Shown: in pieces, positions 45,732 through 54,334 of the stretch | How the letters are laid out: every line of letters begins with the position of its first letter | Position numbering within the stretch: the stretch's first letter is position 1 | Assembly (NCBI GenBank): GCA_963729365.1 | Contig: CAVSNQ010000018.1 | Coordinates: forward strand, 310,001-374,000 | Reading direction: 5' to 3' | DNA from: JASHPR01 sp963729365 | GTDB taxonomy: Bacteria > Actinomycetota > Actinomycetes > Streptosporangiales > Streptosporangiaceae | DNA length: 64,000 bases | Program-made: the position numbers and the translations under genes | Notes under the pieces: model-generated | Told to the model about the DNA's origin: nothing | The model's input: the letters and a program-made list of their open reading frames with translations, nothing else | Databases searched by the model: none

Positions 45732-46211
45732 GTGACCACAACTAGCCTGCCCGCCCTCGACCCTGCCACGGAGACCCGGATCCGGGAGAGCATCGGCCGG
45801 CAAACGCTGCTGACCACGCTGGGCGTCGCGATCGCCGGACTGTCCGCCGGGCGGGTCACCCTCGACCTGCCGTACCGGGCCGACCTCTGCCAGCAGAACG
45901 GCTACGTGCACGCCGGCGCGATCACCGCGCTGGCCGACTCGGCCTGCGGATACGCGGCCGCAAGCCTGATGCCGGACGACCAGGACGTGCTGACCGTGGA
46001 GTTCAAGGTCAACCTCCTCTCGCCCGCGCGCGGCGACCGGTTCCGCGCCGTCGGCGAGGTCGTCCGCGCGGGACGCACGCTCACGGTCTGCTCGGCCGAG
46101 GTCGTGGCCTGGGCCGACGACAGTGCCGGGAATCCGTCGGCCTCGCTGGTCAGGGTCGCGCTAATGCAGTCCACGATGATGGCCGTCACGCCGCCCGTCA
46201 GCTCCCGCTGA
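45732..46211 (+). CDS. Hotdog-fold thioesterase (PaaI-like)
   Basis: A 159-residue acyl-CoA thioesterase of the PaaI/4HBT group. It has RVTLDLPYRADLCQQNGYVHAGAITALADSACGYAA, with the catalytic-type QQNGYVHAG loop, and later VEFKVNLLSPARGDRF. Start is the GTG at 45732, after AGGATGAGACC; the open frame further upstream overlaps the preceding gene and is not conserved. It lies just before the convergent dodecin gene. Confidence 0.87.
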   Translation: MTTTSLPALDPATETRIRESIGRQTLLTTLGVAIAGLSAGRVTLDLPYRADLCQQNGYVHAGAITALADSACGYAAASLMPDDQDVLTVEFKVNLLSPARGDRFRAVGEVVRAGRTLTVCSAEVVAWADDSAGNPSASLVRVALMQSTMMAVTPPVSSR

Positions 46212-46236
46212 GGCGCCCGCCAGGTGGACGGACTGC

Positions 46237-46446
46237 CTACTGGCCGGGCTCGTACTTGAACGAGAGCTGAAGCTTGGTGCGGAACGTGATCGCCCCGCCC
46301 TCGTCCAGGTGGATGTCCTGCTCGACCACCTCGGCGACCCGAAGATCGCGGAGTGACTGGCTCGCGGTCCTGACCGCCTCGGTAGCGGCGTCCTCCCACG
46401 ACGTGCTGCTGGTGCCGATGACGTCGATCACCCGGTACACGGTCAT
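46237..46446 (-). CDS. Dodecin (flavin-storage protein)
   Basis: A 69-residue dodecin, a small protein that forms hollow dodecamers binding FMN/FAD and CoA. It starts MTVYRVIDVIGTSSTSWEDA, then AVRTASQSLRDLRVAEVVEQD and FRTKLQLSFKYEP. Its length and pattern match the family. It converges on the thioesterase with 25 bp between stops. Confidence 0.93.
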   Translation of the reverse strand: MTVYRVIDVIGTSSTSWEDAATEAVRTASQSLRDLRVAEVVEQDIHLDEGGAITFRTKLQLSFKYEPGQ

Positions 46447-46543
46447 GCCAGTCTCCCTAGTCGGCCTGCAGAGTCATGGCCGCCGATGCGGCCTCAGAGC
46501 CAGCCTGGCAGCCCGCCGGGGCGGTGGCCAGTGCCACCCGCCG

Positions 46544-47329
46544 TTAAATCGGGATCGAGTGATCAGCCGGGGACCGGCGGCCGGTGAACAGGTGACCGCG
46601 CATCGACCCGCCGGAGGCCGGCCCGGTCTCGGCGTCAGCGCCGGGACCCTGGGTGGTGACGGTCTCGAAGCCGGCCTCCGCGAGCAGCCGGAGCCAGGTG
46701 CCGTGGCTGAACGCCCCGAGCCGGTGGATCTCGCGCACGACCTGGACGGTGTCGTCCGCGGCGCGCAGCACGAACTCGTACTCGGCCTGGACCCAGTCGT
46801 CGGCCGGGTCGGGGTCCCAGGTCCATTCGCGGAAGCTGGCCTGGCGTCCGGTGGCGTCGCGGCCGCCACCGCCGCCGCTGGACGCCCGGAACGTGTCCGC
46901 GACGTGGTCGGGCACGAACGCCGCCAGGCCGCCCGGGCGGCAGTGCGCGAACGCCGTCTCGATCACCCGCCGCAGGTCGTCCTCGCAGGTCATGTAGTCG
47001 ACGGCGTCGTGGACCAGGACCGCGTCGAACGCGCGGCCCAGCCGGATCGTGCGAATGTCACCGCGGACGTGCTCGCATTCCGGGTTGAGCCGCCGCGACA
47101 CGGCCAGCATCTCGTCGGACAGGTCGACGAGCGTCAGGTCATGCCGGCCCTTCAGGTGGACGGCGACGCCGCCGCCGCCGCTGCCCAGGTCCAGCACCTC
47201 CCGGACCGGAACCTCCGCCGAGCCGAACACGGTGGCCAGGTGCGTGGCCTCCTCCGCGTACTCGCTAGGAGGCGAGATCAGCGGCCACCATTCCGCGAGG
47301 TCGCTGTAGACGCGGTACTCGTCGGCCAT
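46544..47329 (-). CDS. SAM-dependent methyltransferase
   Basis: A 261-residue class I methyltransferase. Motif I is VLDLGSGGGGVAVHL at about residues 43-57, the acidic residue of motif II is in LTLVDLSDEM, then DAVLVHDAVDYM. A glycine-rich loop (SSGGGGGRD) sits in the middle. I use the ATG at 47329 (MADEYRVYSDLAEWW); an in-frame GTG/ATG six codons upstream is possible. It is divergent from the amidase at 47479. The substrate is unknown. Confidence 0.86.
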   Translation of the reverse strand: MADEYRVYSDLAEWWPLISPPSEYAEEATHLATVFGSAEVPVREVLDLGSGGGGVAVHLKGRHDLTLVDLSDEMLAVSRRLNPECEHVRGDIRTIRLGRAFDAVLVHDAVDYMTCEDDLRRVIETAFAHCRPGGLAAFVPDHVADTFRASSGGGGGRDATGRQASFREWTWDPDPADDWVQAEYEFVLRAADDTVQVVREIHRLGAFSHGTWLRLLAEAGFETVTTQGPGADAETGPASGGSMRGHLFTGRRSPADHSIPI

Positions 47330-47478
47330 AGCGCCATCCTGGCGCACCAGCCGCGCCGAGGCCCGCGCCCGGTCGGCACTGGCGTCCAGCTGGGTGGGTT
47401 GCCGCGCCTGCCGCCCGGCTGGATAGCTGGCCTGACTGGGTCTGGGCCGCCTGGCCCGTTTACCGGTAGCGTGCGGCT

Positions 47479-48903
47479 ATGACCGACATGACGTGGCTGG
47501 ACGCTACTGCGCAGGCGGAGCTGGTTCGCAACGGCGAGGCCAGCGCCTCGGAACTGGTCGAGGCGGCCATCGGCCGGATCGAGGAACTGAACCCGAAGCT
47601 GGACGCCGTGATCAGGACCCGGTTCGACCAGGCGCGGGCGGAAGCCGCCGGTGACCTGCCCGACGGGCCGTTCCGCGGCGTTCCGATCCTGTTCAAGGAC
47701 CTGGGCTGCACGGTCGCTGGCGAGGTGACCGCGTTCGGTGTCGGCCCGATGCGCGACCAGCCGATACCGGTGACGTCCTACCTGGCCGAGGCGTTCCTGG
47801 CGGCCGGCTTCGTCCCGCTCGGCCGCACGAACGTGCCGGAGATGGGGACCACGGTGACCACCGAGCCCAAGAGCTTCCCCCCGGCCCGCAACCCCTGGGA
47901 TCCCGGCCACTCCACCGGCGGCTCCTCGGGGGGCTCGGCCGCGGCGGTAGCCAGCGGCATGGTGCCAGCCGCGCACGCCAACGACGGCGGCGGGTCGATC
48001 CGCATCCCGGCCAGCGAGTGCGGCCTGGTCGGGCTGAAGCCGAACCGCGCGCGGGTCAGCCAGGGCCCGCTGATCGGGGAGGGCTGGGCGGGCGGCACGA
48101 TCGACGGCGCGGTGGCCAGGACCGTGCGCGACGCGGCCGGCATCCTGGACGCGATCAGCGGCTGGCATGCGGGTGAGCCGTACTACGCCCCGCCGCTGCC
48201 CGGCCCGCTGAGCGAGGAGGTCGGCGCCGACCCGGGCAGGCTGCGGATCGGGTTCGTCGACCGGCCGGGCCTCGAAGGCTTTCTCGATGACCCCGAGTGC
48301 CGCGCGGCCGTGGCCGGCGCCGCGCGGCTGCTGGAGGGGCTCGGTCATCACGTGGAGCAGTCCGCGCCAGATGGGATGTTCGACGAGGGGTTCATCCAGA
48401 ACTTCACGACGATCATCGCCGCCGACACCGAGGCGACGTTCCGCGTCTTTGAGCTGCTGCTCGGCCGGCCGATCGGCGAGGACGAGATCGAGCCACGCAA
48501 CGTCGCCTACCGCAAGATCGGCGCGGCCATGGACGCGGTTACTTACCTGGAGAGCCGGGCGTGGCTCGGGACGTGGACACGTCAGATGGCGTCCTGGTGG
48601 ACGGACTACGACCTGCTGCTCACGCCGACGCTGGGCGCGCCGCCGCCGGAGCTCGGGTGGTTCACCGCCGAGGGTCCCGAGGTCGAGGGCGGGCGGGTGG
48701 TCAGCTTCATCCCTTACACGGCGCAGTTCAACATAACCGGCCAGCCGGCCGTGAGCCTGCCGCTGCACTGGACGCCGGGCGGGCTGCCGGTCGGGGTACA
48801 GCTCGTGGCTGCCTACGGCCGGGAGGACCTGCTGGTCCGGGTGGCCAGCCAGCTCGAGCAGGCCGCGCCGTGGGCGGATCGGCGTCCGCAGGTGCACGCG
48901 TAG
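47479..48903 (+). CDS. Amidase (amidase signature family)
   Basis: A 474-residue amidase-signature hydrolase. The Ser-cisSer-Lys triad is visible: Lys in PILFKDLGC near residue 75, cis-Ser in STGGSSGGSAAAVASGMVPA near 155 and nucleophile Ser in DGGGSIRIPAS near 175. The C-terminal region (FNITGQPAVSLPLHWTPGGL) is normal, and the length is as expected. It is not part of a GatCAB set here (no gatB/gatC neighbours), so a catabolic amidase is more likely. Confidence 0.91.
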   Translation: MTDMTWLDATAQAELVRNGEASASELVEAAIGRIEELNPKLDAVIRTRFDQARAEAAGDLPDGPFRGVPILFKDLGCTVAGEVTAFGVGPMRDQPIPVTSYLAEAFLAAGFVPLGRTNVPEMGTTVTTEPKSFPPARNPWDPGHSTGGSSGGSAAAVASGMVPAAHANDGGGSIRIPASECGLVGLKPNRARVSQGPLIGEGWAGGTIDGAVARTVRDAAGILDAISGWHAGEPYYAPPLPGPLSEEVGADPGRLRIGFVDRPGLEGFLDDPECRAAVAGAARLLEGLGHHVEQSAPDGMFDEGFIQNFTTIIAADTEATFRVFELLLGRPIGEDEIEPRNVAYRKIGAAMDAVTYLESRAWLGTWTRQMASWWTDYDLLLTPTLGAPPPELGWFTAEGPEVEGGRVVSFIPYTAQFNITGQPAVSLPLHWTPGGLPVGVQLVAAYGREDLLVRVASQLEQAAPWADRRPQVHA

Positions 48904-48932
48904 CCCGCGGCTGCGGGCGGCCAGGCCGGCTG

Positions 48933-50162
48933 CTAGCCGGAGCCCGCGACCTGGCCGGTGCCAGCGGGCTCGCCGGTGCCGGAGGGCTCACTGGAGCCGG
49001 GGGGGTCAGCTGAGCCCGCGGGTTCAGCGGAGCCCGGGGGCAGGGCGGCCCGCTGTGGCCCGGTGGACTGCCAGACCTCGCGAACCAGTACCTGCACCGC
49101 GCCCGCAGCGGGTATGGCGATCAGCGCCGCGACGAACGCGCCGAAAATCCCGCCGATCCAGCTCCCGATTTCCGCCCCGACCAGGATGGAGAGCAGTACA
49201 AGCAGCGGGCTGACCTTGACCGTCCGGCTCATCACGATCGGGTTGAGAATGTGGTTCTCGATCTGCGTGTAGGTCAAGAACACGACCAGCGTGACGATGC
49301 CAGCGGTGAGCGAGTGGCCGAGGGCGAACAAAACCGTGGGGATGCCCGCCAGGGCACCGCCGATCATCGGCAGGAAGTCGACCAGGGCCACCCAGAGCGC
49401 CCAGAGGAACGGGAAAGGAACGCCCAGCACCAGCAGGGTCACGAACACCACGCACCCGGCTATGACCGAGGTCAGGATGTCCCCCAGCATGTACCCGGTG
49501 ACCGAGCGGTTGACCTCCCTGGCCACCGCCGAGTAGCGCTGCGCCCGGGCCGGCGACATCATGCCGAGCACGCCGGACCGCATCTTGGGGCCCTCGAGCA
49601 GCAGCAGCACCGTGAGCACGAAAATGGTCAACAGCGCGATCACTAGCGAGAAGGCGCCCTTGCCGACGCTCAGGGCCGGCGAAGCGAGGCCCTTGCCGAA
49701 GTCGACCAGCTTCGGCACGTTGCTCTGCACCCAGTGCTGCACGTGATATTTGCGCACCAGGTGCCCGTACCAGTCCTTGCCGTGCTCGGCCCTGCTCACG
49801 TACGACGGCAGCTGGTTGGCCAGGTGGGTAATCGCGCCCAGCAGCGGGTAGCCGAACGCCACGGTCAGCCCGAGGAATACCAGCAGGCCCCACAGCGTGA
49901 CCATGGCCACGGCCGCCCCACGCCGCCGGATCTTCCAGCGCTGCAGGGCCACAACCAGCGGGTTCAGGATCACCGCGACGAACCCGGCGACGACGATCAG
50001 CAGGATGACATCGCGCAGCCGGTAGATCAGCTTGCCGAGCAGGAAGGCGACCGCCACGACCGCGACGGTGACCAGGATCGTCCGCAGCGGTATCCCCCTG
50101 GATTCCGCGGCCTTCCATAGCCGGGCCCGGCGGGTGTCGGGCGGCGGCGCATCAACGGACAT
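48933..50162 (-). CDS. AI-2E family (YdiK/PerM-like) transporter
   Basis: A 409-residue membrane protein of the AI-2E/PerM family with about 7-8 helices. Typical elements: ILLIVVAGFVAVILNPLV, NRSVTGYMLGDILTSVIAG and FLPMIGGALAGIPTVLFAL. The C-terminal 35 residues are a Ser/Glu/Pro/Gly repeat (GSAEPAGSADPPGSSEPSG). The ATG at 50162 is used; the upstream extension is non-homologous. A very stable hairpin ends 16 nt before this start. The family exports varied substrates, so autoinducer transport should not be assumed. Confidence 0.87.
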   Translation of the reverse strand: MSVDAPPPDTRRARLWKAAESRGIPLRTILVTVAVVAVAFLLGKLIYRLRDVILLIVVAGFVAVILNPLVVALQRWKIRRRGAAVAMVTLWGLLVFLGLTVAFGYPLLGAITHLANQLPSYVSRAEHGKDWYGHLVRKYHVQHWVQSNVPKLVDFGKGLASPALSVGKGAFSLVIALLTIFVLTVLLLLEGPKMRSGVLGMMSPARAQRYSAVAREVNRSVTGYMLGDILTSVIAGCVVFVTLLVLGVPFPFLWALWVALVDFLPMIGGALAGIPTVLFALGHSLTAGIVTLVVFLTYTQIENHILNPIVMSRTVKVSPLLVLLSILVGAEIGSWIGGIFGAFVAALIAIPAAGAVQVLVREVWQSTGPQRAALPPGSAEPAGSADPPGSSEPSGTGEPAGTGQVAGSG

Positions 50163-50177
50163 TCGACCATCATGACA

Positions 50178-50215
50178 CCCGGCGTGCCCGGAGCAGGCGC
50201 TCCGGGCACGCCGGG
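50178..50215 (-). terminator. Perfect 17-bp hairpin between GT4 and AI-2E genes
   Basis: CCCGGCGTGCCCGGAGC and its exact complement flank a 4-nt AGGC loop. It lies 50 nt after the glycosyltransferase stop and 16 nt before the AI-2E start on the same strand. It is probably an intrinsic (U-less) terminator for the glycosyltransferase, and it would also occlude the AI-2E ribosome-binding region if transcribed through. Confidence 0.7.
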
Positions 50216-50265
50216 CCACAGTCAGGCGGGCAGCCGGGCCGGGGCGGCGCCGGCGACCACCCCCG

Positions 50266-51480
50266 CTACGCTGCGGCCTGAACTTGCGGCCCGAGCAGCG
50301 ACTCGTAGGCCGCTTCTGTCTCCTGGCTGATGCGTTCCCAGCAGTAGCGATCCCTGGCCCGGCTCGCGGCGGCGATCCCGTAGCCGTCGAGGAGCATCGG
50401 GTTGGCCAGCAGCTGGCCTATCCGGCGAGCCAGCAGCACATGCTGCGGTGCATCGCCTGACCCGGCGGGCTCGGCGGGAGGCATGAGGAAGCCGGTGTTC
50501 CCGTGAATGACGGCGTCCGCGTGCGCCGCGGATGCGATGACCGGGATTCCGCACGCCATGGCCTCGACCGCCACCATGGCGAACGGCCGGCTTTCGGTGA
50601 GATGCACGAGCACGTCGGCCGACCGCATCAGCGGCGGCATGTCAGCCTCGCGCACCTGGCCGGTGCAGGTCAGCCGGTCGCCCAGGCTAAGGCGCCGGGC
50701 GAGCGCGGCCATCCCGCGGTACCCGGGATCCCCGGCCAGGCGGCGGCGGGCCGGTCCTCCGGCGATGACGAGCTCGGCGTCGGGCAGGTCCTTGAGCGCG
50801 CGCAGCACGGTGACCAGGTCCGGCTGCTCGCCGGGGGGTGAGACCATGAGTATCCGGGGCCTCCGGCCGCGTTCGGCGGCCGGTCCCGCGGGCTGGAAGA
50901 GCGCGGTGTCCACGCCGGCCGGCACGACCCTGACCGACGTCGTCGGCGCGCACAGGCGGCCGAGGTCGGCGCGTTCTGCCGAGGTGTCGGCCAGCACGGC
51001 CTGCACGCTCCGGGCGATCGATGCCTCCAGGCGGATCCGCGCGGTGGCACCCGCCGTATTCGGCCCGCGGTCGCCCGGCACGCCGCCGAGTGAGTGGAAG
51101 GCCTGGACGACCGGTATGCCGAGCCCGCGCGCCCCGGCCAGTGCGGCCAGCCCGCTCGTCCACGAGTGGGCATGGGCCACGCCGGGAGCGCTGTGCCGCC
51201 AGCTGTCGGCCAGGCGGCCGGCGAACGCGGCGATGTGCGGAAGCAGTTCGTCTGCGGAGAGCGCCCGGCACGGGCCGGCCGGGATGTGCTCGATGGTCAC
51301 GCCGGGACGTGCCGCGACCGTGTCCCCCGCGTCAGCGGATTCTTTGCGGGAGTAAACGGTGACGGCATGGTCGCGCTCGGCGAGCGCCCGCGCCAGCGCC
51401 AGGACGCGGCGCGCCGGATGGCCCGGGTAGGCATCGGCGGCCGGCGTGCCGAGATGGTCGGCGATCAGGGCAATCTTCAT
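50266..51480 (-). CDS. Glycosyltransferase family 4 (paralogue of 29671)
   Basis: A 404-residue GT-B enzyme clearly homologous to the gene at 29671 (shared TVYSRKES/TVYARKDS, HAHSWTSGLAALAGARGLGIPVVQ, and RDRYCWERIS near the C-terminus). In the EX7E region it reads RPFAMVAVE, so the first Glu is Arg and the second is kept, the opposite lesion to its paralogue. Start ATG 51480 follows GAGGGAGCCTCGATC. Acceptor and donor are unknown. Confidence 0.85.
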   Translation of the reverse strand: MKIALIADHLGTPAADAYPGHPARRVLALARALAERDHAVTVYSRKESADAGDTVAARPGVTIEHIPAGPCRALSADELLPHIAAFAGRLADSWRHSAPGVAHAHSWTSGLAALAGARGLGIPVVQAFHSLGGVPGDRGPNTAGATARIRLEASIARSVQAVLADTSAERADLGRLCAPTTSVRVVPAGVDTALFQPAGPAAERGRRPRILMVSPPGEQPDLVTVLRALKDLPDAELVIAGGPARRRLAGDPGYRGMAALARRLSLGDRLTCTGQVREADMPPLMRSADVLVHLTESRPFAMVAVEAMACGIPVIASAAHADAVIHGNTGFLMPPAEPAGSGDAPQHVLLARRIGQLLANPMLLDGYGIAAASRARDRYCWERISQETEAAYESLLGPQVQAAA

Positions 51481-51522
51481 GATCGAGGCTCCCTCGGACT
51501 CAGGTGCGACGCATGCCACGGC

Positions 51523-51565
51523 GCTGAGCACTCACCTGTTCGTTTGCTGAGCGCTCACCTGTTCG
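51523..51565. repeat. Two 20-bp direct repeats in the GT4 promoter
   Basis: GCTGAGC(A/G)CTCACCTGTTCG occurs at 51523-51542 and 51546-51565, 23 bp apart, 43-86 bp before the start of the glycosyltransferase gene. They could be tandem regulator sites or a duplicated promoter element. Confidence 0.6.
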
Positions 51566-51660
51566 GTTCGGAGGGCGGGCCCGCCTCGTCGGCTCTTTTC
51601 GCTTCCCCGCAGATGCCGCCGTAAACACGGTGTGCCGGTGTAGCGGCGCGAGGCACGGGT

Positions 51661-51847
51661 ACGCGAGCCGCCCTCCGGCTGGGCCACAACTACATAGAGA
51701 CCGAGCACCTGCGGGCCGGGATCCTGTTCGTCCAGGCTGACGCTGGGCAGCTACTCATCGGGCTCGGGCTCACCGCCCGGGCTCGCGGAGCGAGCGCTCC
51801 GCGCCGAGTTCGCCAGGACCTCGGCCGAGCGGCGCTCCTCCGGCTGA
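51661..51847 (+). pseudogene. Clp N-terminal domain remnant
   Basis: One plus frame encodes ALRLGHNYIETEHLRAGIL and AGQLLIGLGLTARA, a recognisable Clp repeat (compare the usual LGHNYIGTEHLLLGLL). Near 51785-51795 the homology moves to another frame, ALRAEFARTSAERRSSG, ending at TGA 51845-51847. No start codon precedes it. It is a degraded single Clp_N-domain gene with a frameshift next to a GC palindrome (GCGGAGCGAGCGCTCCGC). Confidence 0.7.
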
Positions 51848-51883
51848 GGAGCGGGCACCGGGAGCCAGGCCAGGGAGGCATCA

Positions 51884-52045
51884 ATGAAGGCAGTGGTCAG
51901 CTGGGCGGACGAACAGGGCACGACGCACCGGTGGGAGATCGCTTACGATCCGGATGACGTCGAGGCCAGGCACTTCCTTGAGGGCATCGAGTTGCACGTC
52001 AGGTTCAGGCTGGAGACGTTCGACGCCGGGAGCGACGCGCGCTGA
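51884..52045 (+). CDS. Small acidic hypothetical protein
   Basis: A 53-residue protein, MKAVVSWADEQGTTHRWEIA to ETFDAGSDAR. It has a strong ribosome-binding site (CAGGGAGGCATCA) and normal codon use, so it looks genuine although short. The alternating hydrophobic pattern suggests a small beta-rich domain. No family is recognised. It lies between the Clp_N remnant and the STAS gene. Confidence 0.65.
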   Translation: MKAVVSWADEQGTTHRWEIAYDPDDVEARHFLEGIELHVRFRLETFDAGSDAR

Positions 52046-52138
52046 CCAGAAGCCTTGGGCGCGGAAACGCGCGTGTGGGACACTGGACCGTGCCCTGGCC
52101 GGTCATGCGCTTATTGCCGGGTGAGACCTGGACCGGCG

Positions 52139-52486
52139 ATGCCTGACCGTCACCTCATATATGACGACGGGGTGCTGCGGATCACTGGCGTCCGGCCGGT
52201 CTTCGCGATCGCCGGCGAGATTGACGAGTCCACCTACGCCGGGCTGGTGGGCGTCCTCGACGAACTCGGGGACACCGGCGGTGAAGTGCAGCTTGACCTG
52301 GCTGGCGTGCAGTATTGCGATCTCGCCGGGCTGCGGGCGATCGTAGCCCTCACCGGAGCCGGTCACGTCGGCAACGGCAGGCGCGTGGTACTGCGCGACG
52401 TGCCCCCGCATTTGAGGAAGGTGCTGGAGATCGTCGGCTGGGATACCACGCCCGGCCTGACCATGGACGGTCCGGGAGTTCCCTGA
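52139..52486 (+). CDS. STAS-domain protein lacking the phosphorylatable serine
   Basis: A 115-residue STAS protein: LIYDDGVLRITG, FAIAGEIDESTYAGLVGVLDE, then YCDLAGLRAIVALTG. The RsbV-type loop D-S-S/A-G has become D-L-A-G, so neither usual acceptor Ser is present. ATG 52139 begins MPDRHLIYDD; the upstream frame is not conserved. It is followed 41 bp later by a MEDS-HATPase gene and is a paralogue of the STAS gene at 55636. Confidence 0.82.
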   Translation: MPDRHLIYDDGVLRITGVRPVFAIAGEIDESTYAGLVGVLDELGDTGGEVQLDLAGVQYCDLAGLRAIVALTGAGHVGNGRRVVLRDVPPHLRKVLEIVGWDTTPGLTMDGPGVP

Positions 52487-52527
52487 ACACCGGGTTATGA
52501 TGATTCGGGCGGTCGCGGGTCGTCCTC

Positions 52528-53514
52528 ATGGTGCGTGACCTACTTGGTGTTGGTGAGAACAGGGTGACCGCAGCGCAGGCGTCGCGGGATGAGACCGTCG
52601 GCGGGTACCGGCACGAGGCGTTCCTGTACTCCGGCATCGCCGAGTTCCTGTCCGGCACGCTGTCGTTCATCCGCCGGGCGGTCAGCGCCGGTGACCCGGT
52701 CCTCGTGGTGGTGAGCGCGGAAAAGATTGACCTGCTCCGCCGGCAGCTAGGCGCCGAGGCCGGGAACGTCGGCTTTGCCGACATGGCCAGCATCGGCGAC
52801 AACCCGGCGCGGATCATCGCCGCCTGGCAGGCGTTCGTGCAGGACCAGGCCGGCTCCGCGCAGCTGTGGGGGATCGGGGAACCTATCTACCCGGAGCGCT
52901 CCCCGACCGAGCTCGCCGAGTGCCAGCTGCACGAGGCCCTGCTGAACGTGGCCTTCGACGCCGCCACCCCGTTCTGGCTGCTGTGCCCGTACGACCTCGA
53001 GGCGCTGGCCGCCGACGTCATCGACGAGGCGCAGCGGACCCACCCCTTCGTCGCCCGCGGCGACGAGCGGCAGGCGTGCAGCGCCTTCCGCCACATCGAC
53101 CTCGCCGACCCGTTCGACCGGCAGCCTCCGTCCCGGCCGGATCGGACGGCCACCACGTCCTTCGAGGCCGGCGACCTGCGCCGGCTGCGGGCGTTCGTGG
53201 CCGCGCAGGCCGGGACGGCGGGGCTTGACCAGGAGTCAGCCAGCGCGATCGTGCTCGCGGTCAGTGAGATCGCCACCAACAGCCTCCGGCACGGGGGCGG
53301 GCGCGGCGAACTCCACGTCTGGACCGACGACCGCTCGCTGGTCTGCGAGGTGTCCGATCGGGGCCACATCACATCGCCGCTGGTCGGCCGGGTGCGGCCC
53401 GCGCCCGACGCCGGGGGCGGGGCCGGCCTCTGGGTCGCGAACCAGCTGTGCGATCTGGTGCAGATCTATTCTTCGGCTCACGGCACCACGGTGCGGGTGT
53501 ACCAGGACATCTGA
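52528..53514 (+). CDS. MEDS domain-HATPase (RsbW-like) regulator
   Basis: A 328-residue protein: MEDS domain (about 25-195; HEAFLYSGIAEFLSGTLSFI, LCPYDLEALA, RTHPFV) followed by an HATPase domain (about 215-328). The N-box is intact (SEIATNSLRHGGG) and so is the G1 box (VSDRGHITSP), then GLWVANQLCDLV. It should be able to bind ATP, unlike the protein at 54635. The start may instead be the GTG at 52564. It probably partners with the STAS protein just upstream. Confidence 0.86.
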   Translation: MVRDLLGVGENRVTAAQASRDETVGGYRHEAFLYSGIAEFLSGTLSFIRRAVSAGDPVLVVVSAEKIDLLRRQLGAEAGNVGFADMASIGDNPARIIAAWQAFVQDQAGSAQLWGIGEPIYPERSPTELAECQLHEALLNVAFDAATPFWLLCPYDLEALAADVIDEAQRTHPFVARGDERQACSAFRHIDLADPFDRQPPSRPDRTATTSFEAGDLRRLRAFVAAQAGTAGLDQESASAIVLAVSEIATNSLRHGGGRGELHVWTDDRSLVCEVSDRGHITSPLVGRVRPAPDAGGGAGLWVANQLCDLVQIYSSAHGTTVRVYQDI

Positions 53515-53572
53515 CCGGCGCCGCACGGACATCAGCCGTGGCCGGACGGCGGCCAGCGGGCTGGCGTGGCGT

Positions 53573-54334
53573 TCAATCTCCTGGTTGTGATGGCGGTCGG
53601 CCGCCCACCCGCATGACGATCTCGGTGGCGAGGTCGCGGAGCTTCATATTGCGGTTGTTCGAGGCGCGGCTCAGGGTCGCGAAGGCCTGGTCGGCATCGC
53701 AGCGGGACTCGGCCATGACGATGCCGATCGCCTGGTCGATGACGGCGCGGGACCGCAGCGCGTGCTCGAGTTGCGCGGCCAGGTCACGGGCCTCGGCGTA
53801 GCGGCCGACCACGACGATGGCGGCCGAGGCCGGCACGGTGAACAGCGAGATCAGGTCCTCGTCCAGCTGGCTGAAGCCGTTGGTGTCATGGCTGGACAGG
53901 TTCAGCGCCCCGAGCCGGCGCCCGGCCAGGCCGAGGCCGGCCGACAGGTAGCTGCGCAGGCCCATCTCTTCGGCCAGGCTGGTGAACGACGGCCAGCGCT
54001 GCTCGGCTTCCTGCAGGCTCCACCGGTTGACCTGCTGGCGCCGGGCGGCGTCCAGGCACGGGCCATCGTTCAGGACGTACTGACGGCGGTCCAGCTCGTA
54101 GGTCTTATCGTCGGTCGCCGCGATCGTGCTGGGCTGGTCCTTGGCGTCGAGCACCGTCACGCTGGCCGCGTGGCAGCCCGGGATCGAGCGGAGCGCGAGC
54201 GCGAGGATGCTCCCCAGGGTGTCGCGGACCGACTCGTTCTCAGTCAGTGTCCGAGCCAACTCGGTCAGGGACTCGACGAGATCCTCGTACCGTCCGACGA
54301 GCAGGGACTCGGATGGTGCGTCGTGGGCTGTCAT
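53573..54334 (-). CDS. GAF and ANTAR domain protein
   Basis: A 253-residue protein: GAF domain (about 20-175; CHAASVTVLDAKDQPSTIAA, GPCLDAARR, YLSAGLGLAGRRLGALNL) and C-terminal ANTAR (about 180-240; LRSRAVIDQAIGIVMAESRCDADQAFATL). It is a likely RNA-binding antiterminator sensing a small ligand or oxidation. The ATG at 54334 lies 6 nt after GGGGGA; an ATG two codons upstream is possible. It sits between two MEDS/STAS modules that point toward it. Confidence 0.86.
   Translation of the reverse strand: MTAHDAPSESLLVGRYEDLVESLTELARTLTENESVRDTLGSILALALRSIPGCHAASVTVLDAKDQPSTIAATDDKTYELDRRQYVLNDGPCLDAARRQQVNRWSLQEAEQRWPSFTSLAEEMGLRSYLSAGLGLAGRRLGALNLSSHDTNGFSQLDEDLISLFTVPASAAIVVVGRYAEARDLAAQLEHALRSRAVIDQAIGIVMAESRCDADQAFATLSRASNNRNMKLRDLATEIVMRVGGRPPSQPGD

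Noticed and set aside
48933..50162. Quorum-sensing autoinducer-2 exporter
   Set aside because: The AI-2E family name is historical; members transport varied substrates and no AI-2 synthesis or sensing gene is nearby.
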